From Corallococcus coralloides DSM 2259 (GTDB taxonomy: Bacteria > Myxococcota > Myxococcia > Myxococcales > Myxococcaceae): 64,000 nucleotides of DNA. The translations under genes were made by a program, and so were the position numbers. Below, one piece after another: positions 18,247 through 26,496 of the stretch (the first letter of the stretch is position 1; every line of letters begins with the position of its first letter). Location: assembly GCF_000255295.1 (NCBI RefSeq), contig NC_017030.1, positions 5,704,001 through 5,768,000 of the forward strand. The letters are read 5' to 3'. Below the pieces are notes generated by a model. It saw nothing but the letters and a program-made list of their open reading frames with translations, ran no database searches and was not told the DNA's origin.

Positions 18247-19143
18247 GTGGGAGGCCAGCAACCAGACGACCCAGCCGGGCGGCGTGACCCGGGTGCACAC
18301 CGCGTCCTTCGCGCAGCGCGTCCAGCCGGAACCCGCGTCCAGGTGGGGGCCGTGGAGGTGGGCGGGCCCGGCTTCGTGGTGATGGCGGGGCCGTGCGCGG
18401 TGGAGGGCGCGGAGCAGCTGGAGCTGGCGGCCCGCGCGGTGGCGCAGGCGGGTGCGCACCTCTTGCGTGGGGGCGTGTTCAAGCCGCGCACCAGTCCGTA
18501 CGCATTCCAGGGCATGGGGGAGCCGGGGCTGAAGCTGTTGGTGGACGCCGGACGGCGCCACGGACTGCCCATCATCAGTGAGGTGATGGAGACCGAACAA
18601 CTTCCCCTCATGGCGCAGCACTCGGACATCCTCCAGGTGGGCGCGCGGAACATGCAGAACTTCGGGCTGCTGCGCGCGCTGGGGAAGCTGCGCAAGCCGG
18701 TGCTGCTCAAGCGCGGGCTGTCCGCCACGGTGCAGGAGTGGCTCAACGCCGCCGAGTACATCCTGGCGGGCGGCAACGAGCAGGTGATGTTGTGCGAGCG
18801 CGGCATCCGCACCTTCGAGACCGCGATGCGCAACACGCTGGACCTGGCCGCGGTGGCGTGGGCGAAGGAGCGCACGCACCTGCCGGTCATCGTGGATCCT
18901 TCGCACGCGACGGGCATCCCGTCGCTCATCGCTCCCATGTCGCTGGCGGCAGCGGCCTGCGGGGCGGATGGATTGTTGATTGAAGTCCACCCCCGGCCGG
19001 AGCAGGCGTTGTGCGACGGTCAGCAGGCGATGTCGCCCGGGGATTTCGCTACGTTGATGCAACGGCTGCCGGGCGTGCTCGCCGCGGTGGACCGTCACCT
19101 TTGGACGCCGGCGGGGCCGGCACAGATCGCGGGGGCGCGATGA
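18247..19143 (+). CDS. aroF: 3-deoxy-7-phosphoheptulonate (DAHP) synthase, short AroAbeta type
   Basis: First step of the shikimate pathway: PEP plus erythrose-4-phosphate to DAHP. A 298-residue TIM-barrel enzyme of the KDO8P-synthase-like (type I beta) class. [54 protein letters not shown] and IEVHPRP carry the substrate and metal residues. No N-terminal ferredoxin-like or chorismate-mutase regulatory domain is fused, so feedback control by that route is absent. GTG 18247 follows GAGGGAG. It heads the rightward operon and its stop overlaps menG (ATGA). The gene symbol is by function. Confidence 0.94.
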   Translation: MGGQQPDDPAGRRDPGAHRVLRAARPAGTRVQVGAVEVGGPGFVVMAGPCAVEGAEQLELAARAVAQAGAHLLRGGVFKPRTSPYAFQGMGEPGLKLLVDAGRRHGLPIISEVMETEQLPLMAQHSDILQVGARNMQNFGLLRALGKLRKPVLLKRGLSATVQEWLNAAEYILAGGNEQVMLCERGIRTFETAMRNTLDLAAVAWAKERTHLPVIVDPSHATGIPSLIAPMSLAAAACGADGLLIEVHPRPEQALCDGQQAMSPGDFATLMQRLPGVLAAVDRHLWTPAGPAQIAGAR

Positions 19144-19829
19144 GCACCGAAGTCCGTCAGATGTTCTCCTCCATCGCCACGCGCTACGACGTGACGAACG
19201 AAGTCCTCTCGCTCGGCATCCACCGGCTGTGGCGGCGCTCGGCGGTGAAGCTCAGCGGCGCGAAGGAAGGCAGCCACGTGCTGGACTGCGCGACCGGCAC
19301 GGGCGACCTGGCGCTGGCGTTCAAGCGCAAGGTGGGCTCCACGGGCCGCGTGGTGGGCACGGACTTCTGCCCGGAGATGCTGGAGAGCGCGCCGGCCAAG
19401 GCGGCCAAGGCGGGCCTGGAGGTGGAGTTCCAGGTGCAGGACGCCATGGCGCTCACCCTGCCGGACAACACGTTCGACGTGGCGTCCATCTCCTTCGGCA
19501 TCCGCAACGTGGATGATCCGGTGCAGTGCCTGAAGGAGATGGCGCGCGTGGTGCGTCCGGGAGGCCGCGTGGTGGTGCTGGAGTTCGGCCAGCCCACGGG
19601 CCCGTACGGTGCGCTGTTCCGCTTCTACAGCAAGACGGTGATGCCGGCGATTGGCGGCCTGCTCACGGGCAACCGCGCGGCGTACCAGTACCTGCCCCGC
19701 ACCGCCGCGGCGTTCCCCGCCGGCGACCGATTCCTCTCCCTGATGGACCAGGCCGGCGCCTACTCCGAGCGCGCCGCCCACCCCCTGCTGTTTGGAACCG
19801 CCTACGTCTATGTTGGCACCGTCCGTTGA
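19140..19829 (+). CDS. menG: Demethylmenaquinone methyltransferase
   Basis: Last step of menaquinone synthesis: C-methylation of demethylmenaquinone with SAM. 229 residues of the UbiE/MenG family. [12 protein letters not shown] and [11 protein letters not shown] open the protein; [11 protein letters not shown] is SAM motif [11 protein letters not shown] the family signature, and [13 protein letters not shown] the C-terminal signature. The start overlaps the DAHP synthase stop by four bases. This menaquinone gene is thus carried in the aro operon rather than in the men operon. A UbiE role in ubiquinone is unlikely given the men genes. Confidence 0.93.
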   Translation: MSTEVRQMFSSIATRYDVTNEVLSLGIHRLWRRSAVKLSGAKEGSHVLDCATGTGDLALAFKRKVGSTGRVVGTDFCPEMLESAPAKAAKAGLEVEFQVQDAMALTLPDNTFDVASISFGIRNVDDPVQCLKEMARVVRPGGRVVVLEFGQPTGPYGALFRFYSKTVMPAIGGLLTGNRAAYQYLPRTAAAFPAGDRFLSLMDQAGAYSERAAHPLLFGTAYVYVGTVR

Positions 19830-20409
19830 GGCACGACGCCTCCTTGTTTCTCAAGTCGTCGCGTCGGTAGACCCCAGACTCCAGCAGGCGCTCCAGGGGG
19901 CCCTCTCGTCCCCGGGGCCCTGCCCCCGCCCCGTGGGCGCGCAGACCGTCGTCATCGCGGGGCACCGCGCGGCCGGCAAGACGCGCCTGTTGCCGCTCGT
20001 CTCGAAGCTGCTCGGACGTCCTGGCCTGGACCTGGACGCGGAGCTGGAGCGCCGGCACGGGCGCCCGCTGCGCACCTGGGTCGCGGAGTCCCCCACCACC
20101 TTCCGCACCGCTGAGCGCGAGACGCTGGGCCTGCTGCCCCAAGGCAGCGTGGTGGCGGTGGGCGGCGGCTTCCTGTCGCACCATCCGGAAGCGCTCGCGG
20201 GGCACTTCACGCTCGTCGTCCCCGTCACCTTCGACACGTATCGCGAGCGGCTGATGGCGGACACCACGCGCCCGCGGCTGCGCACGGACGTGTCGCTGGA
20301 GGAAGAGCTCCACTCGCTGTTCCATGAACGCGAGGCGATGCACGCCCGCGTCCCCACCATCTCCCTGGCGGACTTCCTCCGGGGCTGTCTTGCCCAGGAG
20401 CCTGACTGA
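19810..20409 (+). CDS. aroK: Shikimate kinase
   Basis: Phosphorylates shikimate at O3 with ATP. 199 residues. The P-loop is GHRAAGKT (51-58), DLDAELE (74-80) holds the substrate/Mg aspartates, FRTAERETL (98-106) corresponds to the FRxxE motif, and VVAVGGG (114-120) is the substrate glycine motif. The first 45 residues are an extension over typical 170-residue AroK. Some motif residues are looser than usual, but all key positions are kept. The ATG lies 20 bases inside menG; its stop shares a base with aroDE (TGATG). A TTG at 19813 is the alternative start. Confidence 0.85.
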   Translation: MLAPSVEARRLLVSQVVASVDPRLQQALQGALSSPGPCPRPVGAQTVVIAGHRAAGKTRLLPLVSKLLGRPGLDLDAELERRHGRPLRTWVAESPTTFRTAERETLGLLPQGSVVAVGGGFLSHHPEALAGHFTLVVPVTFDTYRERLMADTTRPRLRTDVSLEEELHSLFHEREAMHARVPTISLADFLRGCLAQEPD

Positions 20410-21656
20410 TGGCCACCCGGCGCATCATCACCCTGCCCCCCACCCTCACCGGCGCGGACGCCGTGACCTTCGCGCGCGACGGCCTCAAGCGGGGCGCGGA
20501 CGTCATCGAGGTGCGGACCGACCTGCACGCGCCCGGCGACATCGATCCGGACGCCCTCGCCCGCGTGATGCCGCTGCTCGTCTCCGAGCGGGGCAAGCCG
20601 CTGCCCTCGCCGTGGGTCCAGGCCGCGTGGCGCGTGGACCGCGACGTGGAGCGCGCGCAGGACATGGACGCGCCGCCGGGGAAGCTGCTCGCGTCGCACC
20701 ACGCGGAAGGTCCGCTGACGACGGCGGAGGCGCTCAAGCGCTGGTCCCGCCCCATTCCGCCGGACGCGCTGGTGAAGCACGTGGAGCCCATGGACGGGCC
20801 CGCGCACCTGGACGTGCTGCTTCAGACGCAGGCCGCGCTGTCCCAGCGCTTCGGCGCCGAGCGCGTCACCGTGCTGGGCATGGGCCCCGTCGCCATCCCG
20901 GCGCGCGCGGTGCTCTCGCGAAGGAACGGCCTGGAGTACGTGGCCATGGGCGGCCCGTGGACGGCGGCCCCGGGACAGCGGCTTTTGGACGACGTGGTGC
21001 GCGAGCACCGCAAGGCGAAGGACCCGCACGCGCTGCGCCTGGGCATCCTGGGCACGGCCATTCCGCACTCGCGCTCGCCGCGCATCCACCGCCAGCCGTT
21101 TGATCGCATCGACCTGGCGGAGGACGCGCCGGTGGAGGCGGTGGTGGACGCGATGCTGCCGCACTACGCGGGCTTCGCCGTGACGAGCCCGTTCAAGATG
21201 CGGCTCGCGAAGCACACGGGCTCTTCGTTGGACGCCATCAACACGCTGGTGCGCCGGGGTTCGCGGTGGGAGTCCTTCAACACCGACACGGAAGGCGCCC
21301 GCGCGGTGCTGGAGCGCCTGGGCTCGAAGGTCGTGGCGGTGCTGGGCGACGGCGGCTCCACGCAGGCCCTGCGGCTGGTGGCCGCTGAACACGGACTTGC
21401 CCTGCGGGTCGTCAAGCGCGCGGAGATCCAAGCACCTCTGTCCGGGGATTGGGTCTGGACGTGGCCGGACCGCGTGGCCACCCCCGAAAACCTGAGATTC
21501 CAGGGGGCACGCGTGGCGGTGATCGCATACGGTGCGCCCGGCCGGCGCGTCGCCGCGGAGATCGTTCGCCGCGGGGGCACCCCTCTCCTGCTAGGTGCGG
21601 CGTGGTTCGTCGCCCAGGCCCGGCGGCAGCGACAACTCTGGGAAACGGCGACATGA
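20409..21656 (+). CDS. aroDE: Bifunctional 3-dehydroquinate dehydratase / shikimate dehydrogenase
   Basis: A 415-residue fusion of pathway steps 3 and 4. The N-half (1-200) is a type I dehydroquinate dehydratase: EVRTD (34-38), catalytic His in SHH (96-98), Schiff-base K123 in LVKH, MGPVAIPAR (158-166) and AAPGQ (186-190). The C-half (208-415) is AroE: HSRSP (220-224), VTSPFK with catalytic K263, AINT (276-279), NTDTEG (291-296, catalytic D293) and the NADP loop GDGGSTQA. Both halves keep catalytic residues but are divergent and compact. It is coupled to aroK (1-base overlap) and aroC (ATGA overlap). No separate aroD or aroE is in the window. Confidence 0.88.
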   Translation: MATRRIITLPPTLTGADAVTFARDGLKRGADVIEVRTDLHAPGDIDPDALARVMPLLVSERGKPLPSPWVQAAWRVDRDVERAQDMDAPPGKLLASHHAEGPLTTAEALKRWSRPIPPDALVKHVEPMDGPAHLDVLLQTQAALSQRFGAERVTVLGMGPVAIPARAVLSRRNGLEYVAMGGPWTAAPGQRLLDDVVREHRKAKDPHALRLGILGTAIPHSRSPRIHRQPFDRIDLAEDAPVEAVVDAMLPHYAGFAVTSPFKMRLAKHTGSSLDAINTLVRRGSRWESFNTDTEGARAVLERLGSKVVAVLGDGGSTQALRLVAAEHGLALRVVKRAEIQAPLSGDWVWTWPDRVATPENLRFQGARVAVIAYGAPGRRVAAEIVRRGGTPLLLGAAWFVAQARRQRQLWETAT

Positions 21657-22672
21657 ATACCTTTGGCACCCTCTTCCGGTTGACCACCTTCGGCGAAAGC
21701 CATGGCCCCGCGCTGGGCTCCGTCATCGACGGCTGCCCCGCGGGCGTTCCGCTCACGCGCGAGATGATCCAGGCGGCGCTGGACCGCCGGCGTCCCGGGC
21801 AGTCCGCCCTGGTGACCCCGCGCAACGAGCCCGACACCGTGGAGATCCTCTCCGGCGTCTTCCAGGACAAGACGCTGGGCACGCCCATCGCGGCCATCGT
21901 GCGCAACGCGAACCAGCGCTCGCAGGACTACAACCAGCTGGCCAGCGTGGACCGGCCAGGCCATGCGGACGCCGTGTGGCGCGAGCGCTACAAGCACCGC
22001 GACCACCGGGGCGGCGGCCGCACCAGCGGACGTGAGACGCTCTGCCGCGTCATCGGCGGCGCCATCGCGGAGGCGTACCTCGCGCGCGACCTGCCCTCGA
22101 TCAGCACCGTGGCCTACGTCTCCCAGGTAGGCGAGCTGGTCGCTCCCGTTCCGGCGCCGGGCCTCACCCGCGCCATGGTGGACGCGCACCCCACCCGCTG
22201 CCCGGATGAAGCCGTCCGTGAAGAGATGGCCCGTCAGATCCTCGCCGCGAAGGAGGCCGGGGACAGCCTGGGCGGCTCCATCGACGTGCGCGTGGAGGGC
22301 CTGCCCGTGGGCCTGGGCGAGCCCATCTTCGGCAAGCTCAAGGCGCTCATCGCGCAGGCGCTGGGCAGCATTGGCGCCGTCACCGGTGTCGTGTGGGGCC
22401 CGCCCGACCTGTTCCAGCGCATCGGCCAGCCCGGCACGAAGTTCCACGCCGTGAAGGACGCGTACGGCGGCATCCAGGGTGGGCTCGCGAATGGTGAGCC
22501 CATGCAGGTGCGCGCCTTCTTCAAGCCGCCCGCGACGCTGGCGGATCACGCCAAGGGCGGCCGTCACGACCCGTGCATCATGCCCCGCGCCGTCCCGGTG
22601 CTGGAGGCCATGGTGTCGCTCGTCATCGCCGACCTCGTCCAGCAACTCAACGCCCGCCCCCACTCCGCATGA
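21653..22672 (+). CDS. aroC: Chorismate synthase
   Basis: Converts EPSP to chorismate with reduced FMN. The 339 residues are slightly shorter than the usual 350-390. Signatures are TTFGESHG near the N-terminus, RPGHAD, the HRGGGRTSGRET motif (near 122-133) and DPCIMPRAVPVLEAM at the C-terminus. No fused flavin-reductase domain, so it is the monofunctional type that relies on external FMN reduction. It overlaps the aroDE stop and the aroB start by four bases each. The product feeds menF at the far side of the divergent promoter. Confidence 0.96.
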   Translation: MNTFGTLFRLTTFGESHGPALGSVIDGCPAGVPLTREMIQAALDRRRPGQSALVTPRNEPDTVEILSGVFQDKTLGTPIAAIVRNANQRSQDYNQLASVDRPGHADAVWRERYKHRDHRGGGRTSGRETLCRVIGGAIAEAYLARDLPSISTVAYVSQVGELVAPVPAPGLTRAMVDAHPTRCPDEAVREEMARQILAAKEAGDSLGGSIDVRVEGLPVGLGEPIFGKLKALIAQALGSIGAVTGVVWGPPDLFQRIGQPGTKFHAVKDAYGGIQGGLANGEPMQVRAFFKPPATLADHAKGGRHDPCIMPRAVPVLEAMVSLVIADLVQQLNARPHSA

Positions 22673-23739
22673 GCCCGCTTCCTCCCGGTTCCTACAGCCC
22701 CCCCAACGATCGCTGGGGTTCCTTCACGAAGCTCGTCACCAGGCTGCCCGAGGGCAGCGTCGCCGTGGTGGACCGCACCGTCGCGCGCTTCCACCCCACG
22801 CTCATCCCCGCCATCGAGGCCCGCAAGCCGCGCGCCATCATCCAGCTGGTCGGCGGTGAGCGCGCCAAGAGCCTCATCTCGCTCCAGAAGGTGCTCGCGG
22901 GCGGCATCACGCTGCCGCGCTCCGGCACGCTCGTCGCCGTGGGCGGTGGCACCGTGGGCGACGTGGCCACCGTGGCCGCGCACCTGCTCAAGCGCGGCGT
23001 GCGGCTGCTGCAGGTGCCCACCACGCTGCTCGCGGCGGTGGACAGCAGCCTGGGCGGCAAGGGCGCGGTGGACCTCGTCGTGCGCGGCCGCGTGGTGAAG
23101 AACCCCGCGGGCGTCTTCCATTACGCGGATGAGACGTGGCTGTGCCCGGAGCTGTACGCCACGCTGTCCGACGCGCAGGTGCGCGAGGGCTCCATCGAGG
23201 CGTGGAAGATGGTCGCGTCGCTGGATGCGTCCCTCTTCAAGCGCTACGTGCGCACGCCGCCGAAGCTGGAGAAGCTGGTGAAGGACGCGCGCGGCCTGAA
23301 GGAAGGCGTCTGCGCGAAGGACCCTTACGAGCACCAGGGACTGCGCCGCGTGCTCAACTTCGGCCACACCTTCGGCCACGTGCTGGAGAGCCTGTCGCGC
23401 TTCAAGCTGTCACACGGCGACGCGGTGGGCCTGGGCATCCTCTGGGCCCTGGATGTGGGCCGGCACCTGGGCATCACCCCGGAGCCCGTGGCGCATGAGG
23501 TGGAGCGCGCGCTGGCCCGGGGCCCGGGCGTGCTCGGCCGCGACCGCGCCGCGGAGATCGCCCAGCGCGCGCCGCTGAAGGACGTGGTCGCGCTGCTGGA
23601 CGCCGACAAGAAGGCCGGCGCCAACGGCGAGCTGCGCATGGTGCTGCTCACCGCCGTGGGCACCGCCGAAGTCGTGGATGTGATGCCGAAGACGTGGCGG
23701 GCCCTGTGGCCCGCCTGGACCCGTGGAGCCCGCCCTTGA
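22669..23739 (+). CDS. aroB: 3-dehydroquinate synthase
   Basis: Cyclises DAHP to 3-dehydroquinate using NAD and a divalent metal. 356 residues. AVGGGTVGDVATVAA is the NAD site, VPTTLLAAVDSSLGGKGAVD the phosphate/substrate site, and NFGHTFGHVLE and SHGDAVGLG supply metal-binding histidines. All catalytic positions are present. ATG overlaps the aroC stop (ATGA) and its own TGA overlaps the TTG of aroA, so it is translated as part of a tightly coupled chain. Confidence 0.96.
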   Translation: MSPLPPGSYSPPNDRWGSFTKLVTRLPEGSVAVVDRTVARFHPTLIPAIEARKPRAIIQLVGGERAKSLISLQKVLAGGITLPRSGTLVAVGGGTVGDVATVAAHLLKRGVRLLQVPTTLLAAVDSSLGGKGAVDLVVRGRVVKNPAGVFHYADETWLCPELYATLSDAQVREGSIEAWKMVASLDASLFKRYVRTPPKLEKLVKDARGLKEGVCAKDPYEHQGLRRVLNFGHTFGHVLESLSRFKLSHGDAVGLGILWALDVGRHLGITPEPVAHEVERALARGPGVLGRDRAAEIAQRAPLKDVVALLDADKKAGANGELRMVLLTAVGTAEVVDVMPKTWRALWPAWTRGARP

Positions 23740-25031
23740 GCCACGCCTCGCCGAGCCGCCTCACCGTCGACCCGAGCGCCTTGAGCGCCTCACCGCTCAC
23801 CCCGCCCGTGTCGAAGTCGGACGCCCAGCGAGCCCTGGTGTTGGGACACCTCACGGGCGCCTGGCCGCTGCCGTCGGTGCAGGCGGAATCGGACGAGGAC
23901 CTTCCCGCCGACGTGCGCGTGCTGCGCCGGGGTGTGGAGGCCCTGCGCCTTCCCCCTGGCCCCGTGCGCGACGTGGACTGCGCGGACGGCGGCGCCCCCT
24001 TTCGCATCCTCGTCACGCAGGCCGCGGTGACGCCCGGCGCGCGCGTGCGCTTCACCGGCACGCCCCGCCTGGGCGAGCGCCCGCACGGTCCGCTCTTCAC
24101 GTCGCTGAAGCAGGCCCTGGGCCCCGCGGGCCTGACGCTCACCGAAGGCGCCCCGTGGCCGGTGGAGCTGCACGCGCCCCAGGACACCACGAAGCTCGCG
24201 CCGGTGTTCCGCGTGCCGGGCGCGCAGAGCAGCCAGTACGCCTCCAGCCTGCTCCTGGGCTGCGCGGAGCGCTTCCTCCGGGAGAAGCGCGCGTGGAGCG
24301 TGGAGATTGAAGGCTCGCTCACCAGCGCTGGCTACATGGACCTCACGGTGGCGTGGCTGCGCCGCTTCGGCTTCACCGTGGAACAGTCCGAAGGTCACTA
24401 TTCCGTCACGGGTTATCAGGCGCCCGAATCCGTCCCATCACTGCCAGGCGACTGGTCCTCGCTGGGCTACCTGGTGCTCATCGCCTGGCGCACGGGCGGC
24501 ACGGTGGAGCGCGCGGAGCCCCAGAGCGCCCACCCGGACCAGGCGATCCTCCGGCTGGCCGCTGAAGTGGGCTTGAAGATGCTCCCGTCGGGCGCGCCCA
24601 ACACGTGGCGCTTCGAGGGCGAAGCCACGGGCGAGCTGCGCGCGACGGGCAAGGAGTGCCCGGACCTGCTGCCCACGCTGGCGGCGCTCGCGTGCGTGCT
24701 GCCCCGGCCCACCACGCTCAGCGACGTGGGCATCCTGCGGGTCAAGGAGAGCGACCGGCTGGAAGGCATCCGCACGTTGGTCGCAGCCTACGGTGGCACC
24801 ACGGAACTGTCGGCCGGAGCCGACAGTGAGACGCTCCGCATCCTCCCGCCGAAGGTGAAGCCCGCGCGCTTCACCATGGACAGCCGGGGTGACCACCGCC
24901 TGGCGATGTCCGCGGCCACCCTGTGTGTGCTGTCCGGGGTGCCTCTGGATCTGACGGGGCCGGAGTGCGTGGAGAAGAGCTTCCCGGGCTTCTGGCGGCA
25001 GCTCGCGCGGGCCGGCGTCCGCTATTCCTGA
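23736..25031 (+). CDS. aroA: 3-phosphoshikimate 1-carboxyvinyltransferase (EPSP synthase)
   Basis: Transfers the enolpyruvyl group of PEP to shikimate-3-phosphate. 431 residues. PVSKSDAQR (24-32) holds the catalytic Lys and Arg, RPHGPL is at 115-120, SSQYASSLL, CPDLLPTLA, RVKESDRLEG and GDHRLAMSA complete the site. The usual GNAGTxxR loop is replaced by DGGAPFR (84-90), so the glyphosate-contact residues differ from class I enzymes. The TTG start overlaps the aroB stop (TTGA); no ATG near the N-terminus fits. Last gene of the rightward operon. Substrate assignment is strong through context. Confidence 0.92.
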   Translation: MSHASPSRLTVDPSALSASPLTPPVSKSDAQRALVLGHLTGAWPLPSVQAESDEDLPADVRVLRRGVEALRLPPGPVRDVDCADGGAPFRILVTQAAVTPGARVRFTGTPRLGERPHGPLFTSLKQALGPAGLTLTEGAPWPVELHAPQDTTKLAPVFRVPGAQSSQYASSLLLGCAERFLREKRAWSVEIEGSLTSAGYMDLTVAWLRRFGFTVEQSEGHYSVTGYQAPESVPSLPGDWSSLGYLVLIAWRTGGTVERAEPQSAHPDQAILRLAAEVGLKMLPSGAPNTWRFEGEATGELRATGKECPDLLPTLAALACVLPRPTTLSDVGILRVKESDRLEGIRTLVAAYGGTTELSAGADSETLRILPPKVKPARFTMDSRGDHRLAMSAATLCVLSGVPLDLTGPECVEKSFPGFWRQLARAGVRYS

Positions 25032-25117
25032 GCGGGCGCGCGGACCGGAAACTTCGCCTCTAAGACTTATCGTTCTTTTTTGTTGAAAGCGTCCGCCGCC
25101 CTGTGAAATCTCCGCCC

Positions 25118-26413
25118 ATGCCCAAGGACACGCTGACCGTCACCGACAATCGGACCGGGAAGACGTACGAGATCCCGATCGAGAACGGCTGTATCCGCAC
25201 CCCCGACCTGCGCCAGATCAAGACCGGCAGCGATGACTTCGGTCTGATGGGTTACGACCCCGCGTTCCTGAACACGGCGAATTGTAAGAGCGCCATCACG
25301 TTCATCGACGGCGACAAGGGCATCCTCGAGTACCGCGGGTACCCCATCGAGCAGCTCGCGGAGAAGTCCTCCTTCCTGGAGGTGGCCTACCTGCTGCTGA
25401 AGGGCGAGCTGCCCACGCAGAAGGAGCTGGAGAACTTCACGTTCAACGTGACCCACCACACGCTGGTGCACGAGAACATCAAGTCCTTCATCGACGGGTT
25501 CCGCTACGACGCGCACCCCATGGCGATGCTGGGCTCCACGGTGGCGGCGCTGTCCGCGTTCTACCCGGACGCGAAGAACATCAAGGACGCGCGCAGCCGT
25601 GAGATCCAGATCACGCGCCTCATCGCGAAGATGCCCACCCTGGCCGCGTTCTCGTACCGCCACGCGATGGGCCTGCCGTTCGTCTACCCGGACAACGACC
25701 TGTCCTACGTCGCCAACTTCCTGGCGATGATCAAGCGCATCGGCACGAGCGCCTTCAAGGTGCACCCCACGCTGGAGAAGGCGCTGGACGTGCTCTTCAT
25801 CCTGCACGCGGACCACGAGCAGAACTGCTCCACCACGTCCGTGCGCACGGTGGGCTCCTCGCAGGTGGACCCCTACTCCGCGGTCGCCGCGGGCGTGGGC
25901 GCGCTCTACGGCCCGCTGCACGGCGGCGCCAACGAGGCGGTCCTCCGCATGCTCCGCGAGATTGGCAGCAAGGCCAACATCCCGGAGTTCATCAAGCAGG
26001 TGAAGGGCGGCGAGGGCGAGAAGAAGCTCATGGGCTTCGGCCACCGCGTCTACAAGTCCTACGACCCGCGCGCGAAGGTCATCAAGCGCGTGGCGGACGA
26101 GGTCTTCGACGTGACGGGCAAGAACCCGCTGCTGGAGATCGCGCTCGAACTGGAGCGCATCGCGCTCGAGGACGAGTACTTCGTGAAGCGCAAGCTGTAC
26201 CCGAACGTCGACTTCTACTCGGGCCTCATCTACGAGGCGATGGGCTTCCAGGCGGAGATGTTCCCCGTGCTGTTCGCCATCCCCCGCACGGTGGGCTGGT
26301 GCGCGCAGTGGGAGGAGATGGTGACGGACAACGAGCAGAAGATCGCCCGTCCCCGTCAGGTCTTCACCGGCGCCGCGCGCCGCGACTACGTGGCGCAGGA
26401 CAAGCGCAAGTAG
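25118..26413 (+). CDS. gltA: Citrate synthase
   Basis: Condenses oxaloacetate and acetyl-CoA at the entry of the TCA cycle. 431 residues, the hexameric Gram-negative type. Catalytic histidines lie in GPLHGGANEAV and GFGHRVYK, and the catalytic Asp in NVDFYSGLIYEAMG. A Gram-negative-type N-terminal domain (ENGCIRTPDLRQI) is present. No good ribosome site is visible; the ATG at 25118 follows family alignment, with GTG 25103 as an option five codons upstream. An 86-base AT-richer gap separates it from aroA and probably holds its own promoter. A strong terminator follows. Confidence 0.96.
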   Translation: MPKDTLTVTDNRTGKTYEIPIENGCIRTPDLRQIKTGSDDFGLMGYDPAFLNTANCKSAITFIDGDKGILEYRGYPIEQLAEKSSFLEVAYLLLKGELPTQKELENFTFNVTHHTLVHENIKSFIDGFRYDAHPMAMLGSTVAALSAFYPDAKNIKDARSREIQITRLIAKMPTLAAFSYRHAMGLPFVYPDNDLSYVANFLAMIKRIGTSAFKVHPTLEKALDVLFILHADHEQNCSTTSVRTVGSSQVDPYSAVAAGVGALYGPLHGGANEAVLRMLREIGSKANIPEFIKQVKGGEGEKKLMGFGHRVYKSYDPRAKVIKRVADEVFDVTGKNPLLEIALELERIALEDEYFVKRKLYPNVDFYSGLIYEAMGFQAEMFPVLFAIPRTVGWCAQWEEMVTDNEQKIARPRQVFTGAARRDYVAQDKRK

Positions 26414-26442
26414 TCACCGGCTGACACAGCCGCTGAAGCACG

Positions 26443-26482
26443 AAGGGGCGTAGGACTCGAAGCTCGGGTCCTCCGCCCCTTT
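26443..26482. terminator. Strong bidirectional terminator between gltA and the acyl-CoA ligase
   Basis: AAGGGGCG and CGCCCCTT pair perfectly, then after one mismatch AGGAC pairs with GTCCT, giving a 14-position stem (26443-26456 with 26468-26481) and an 11-base loop, ending in TTT. It lies between two convergent stops. Confidence 0.85.
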
Positions 26483-26496
26483 CGCTTTGCGGGGCC

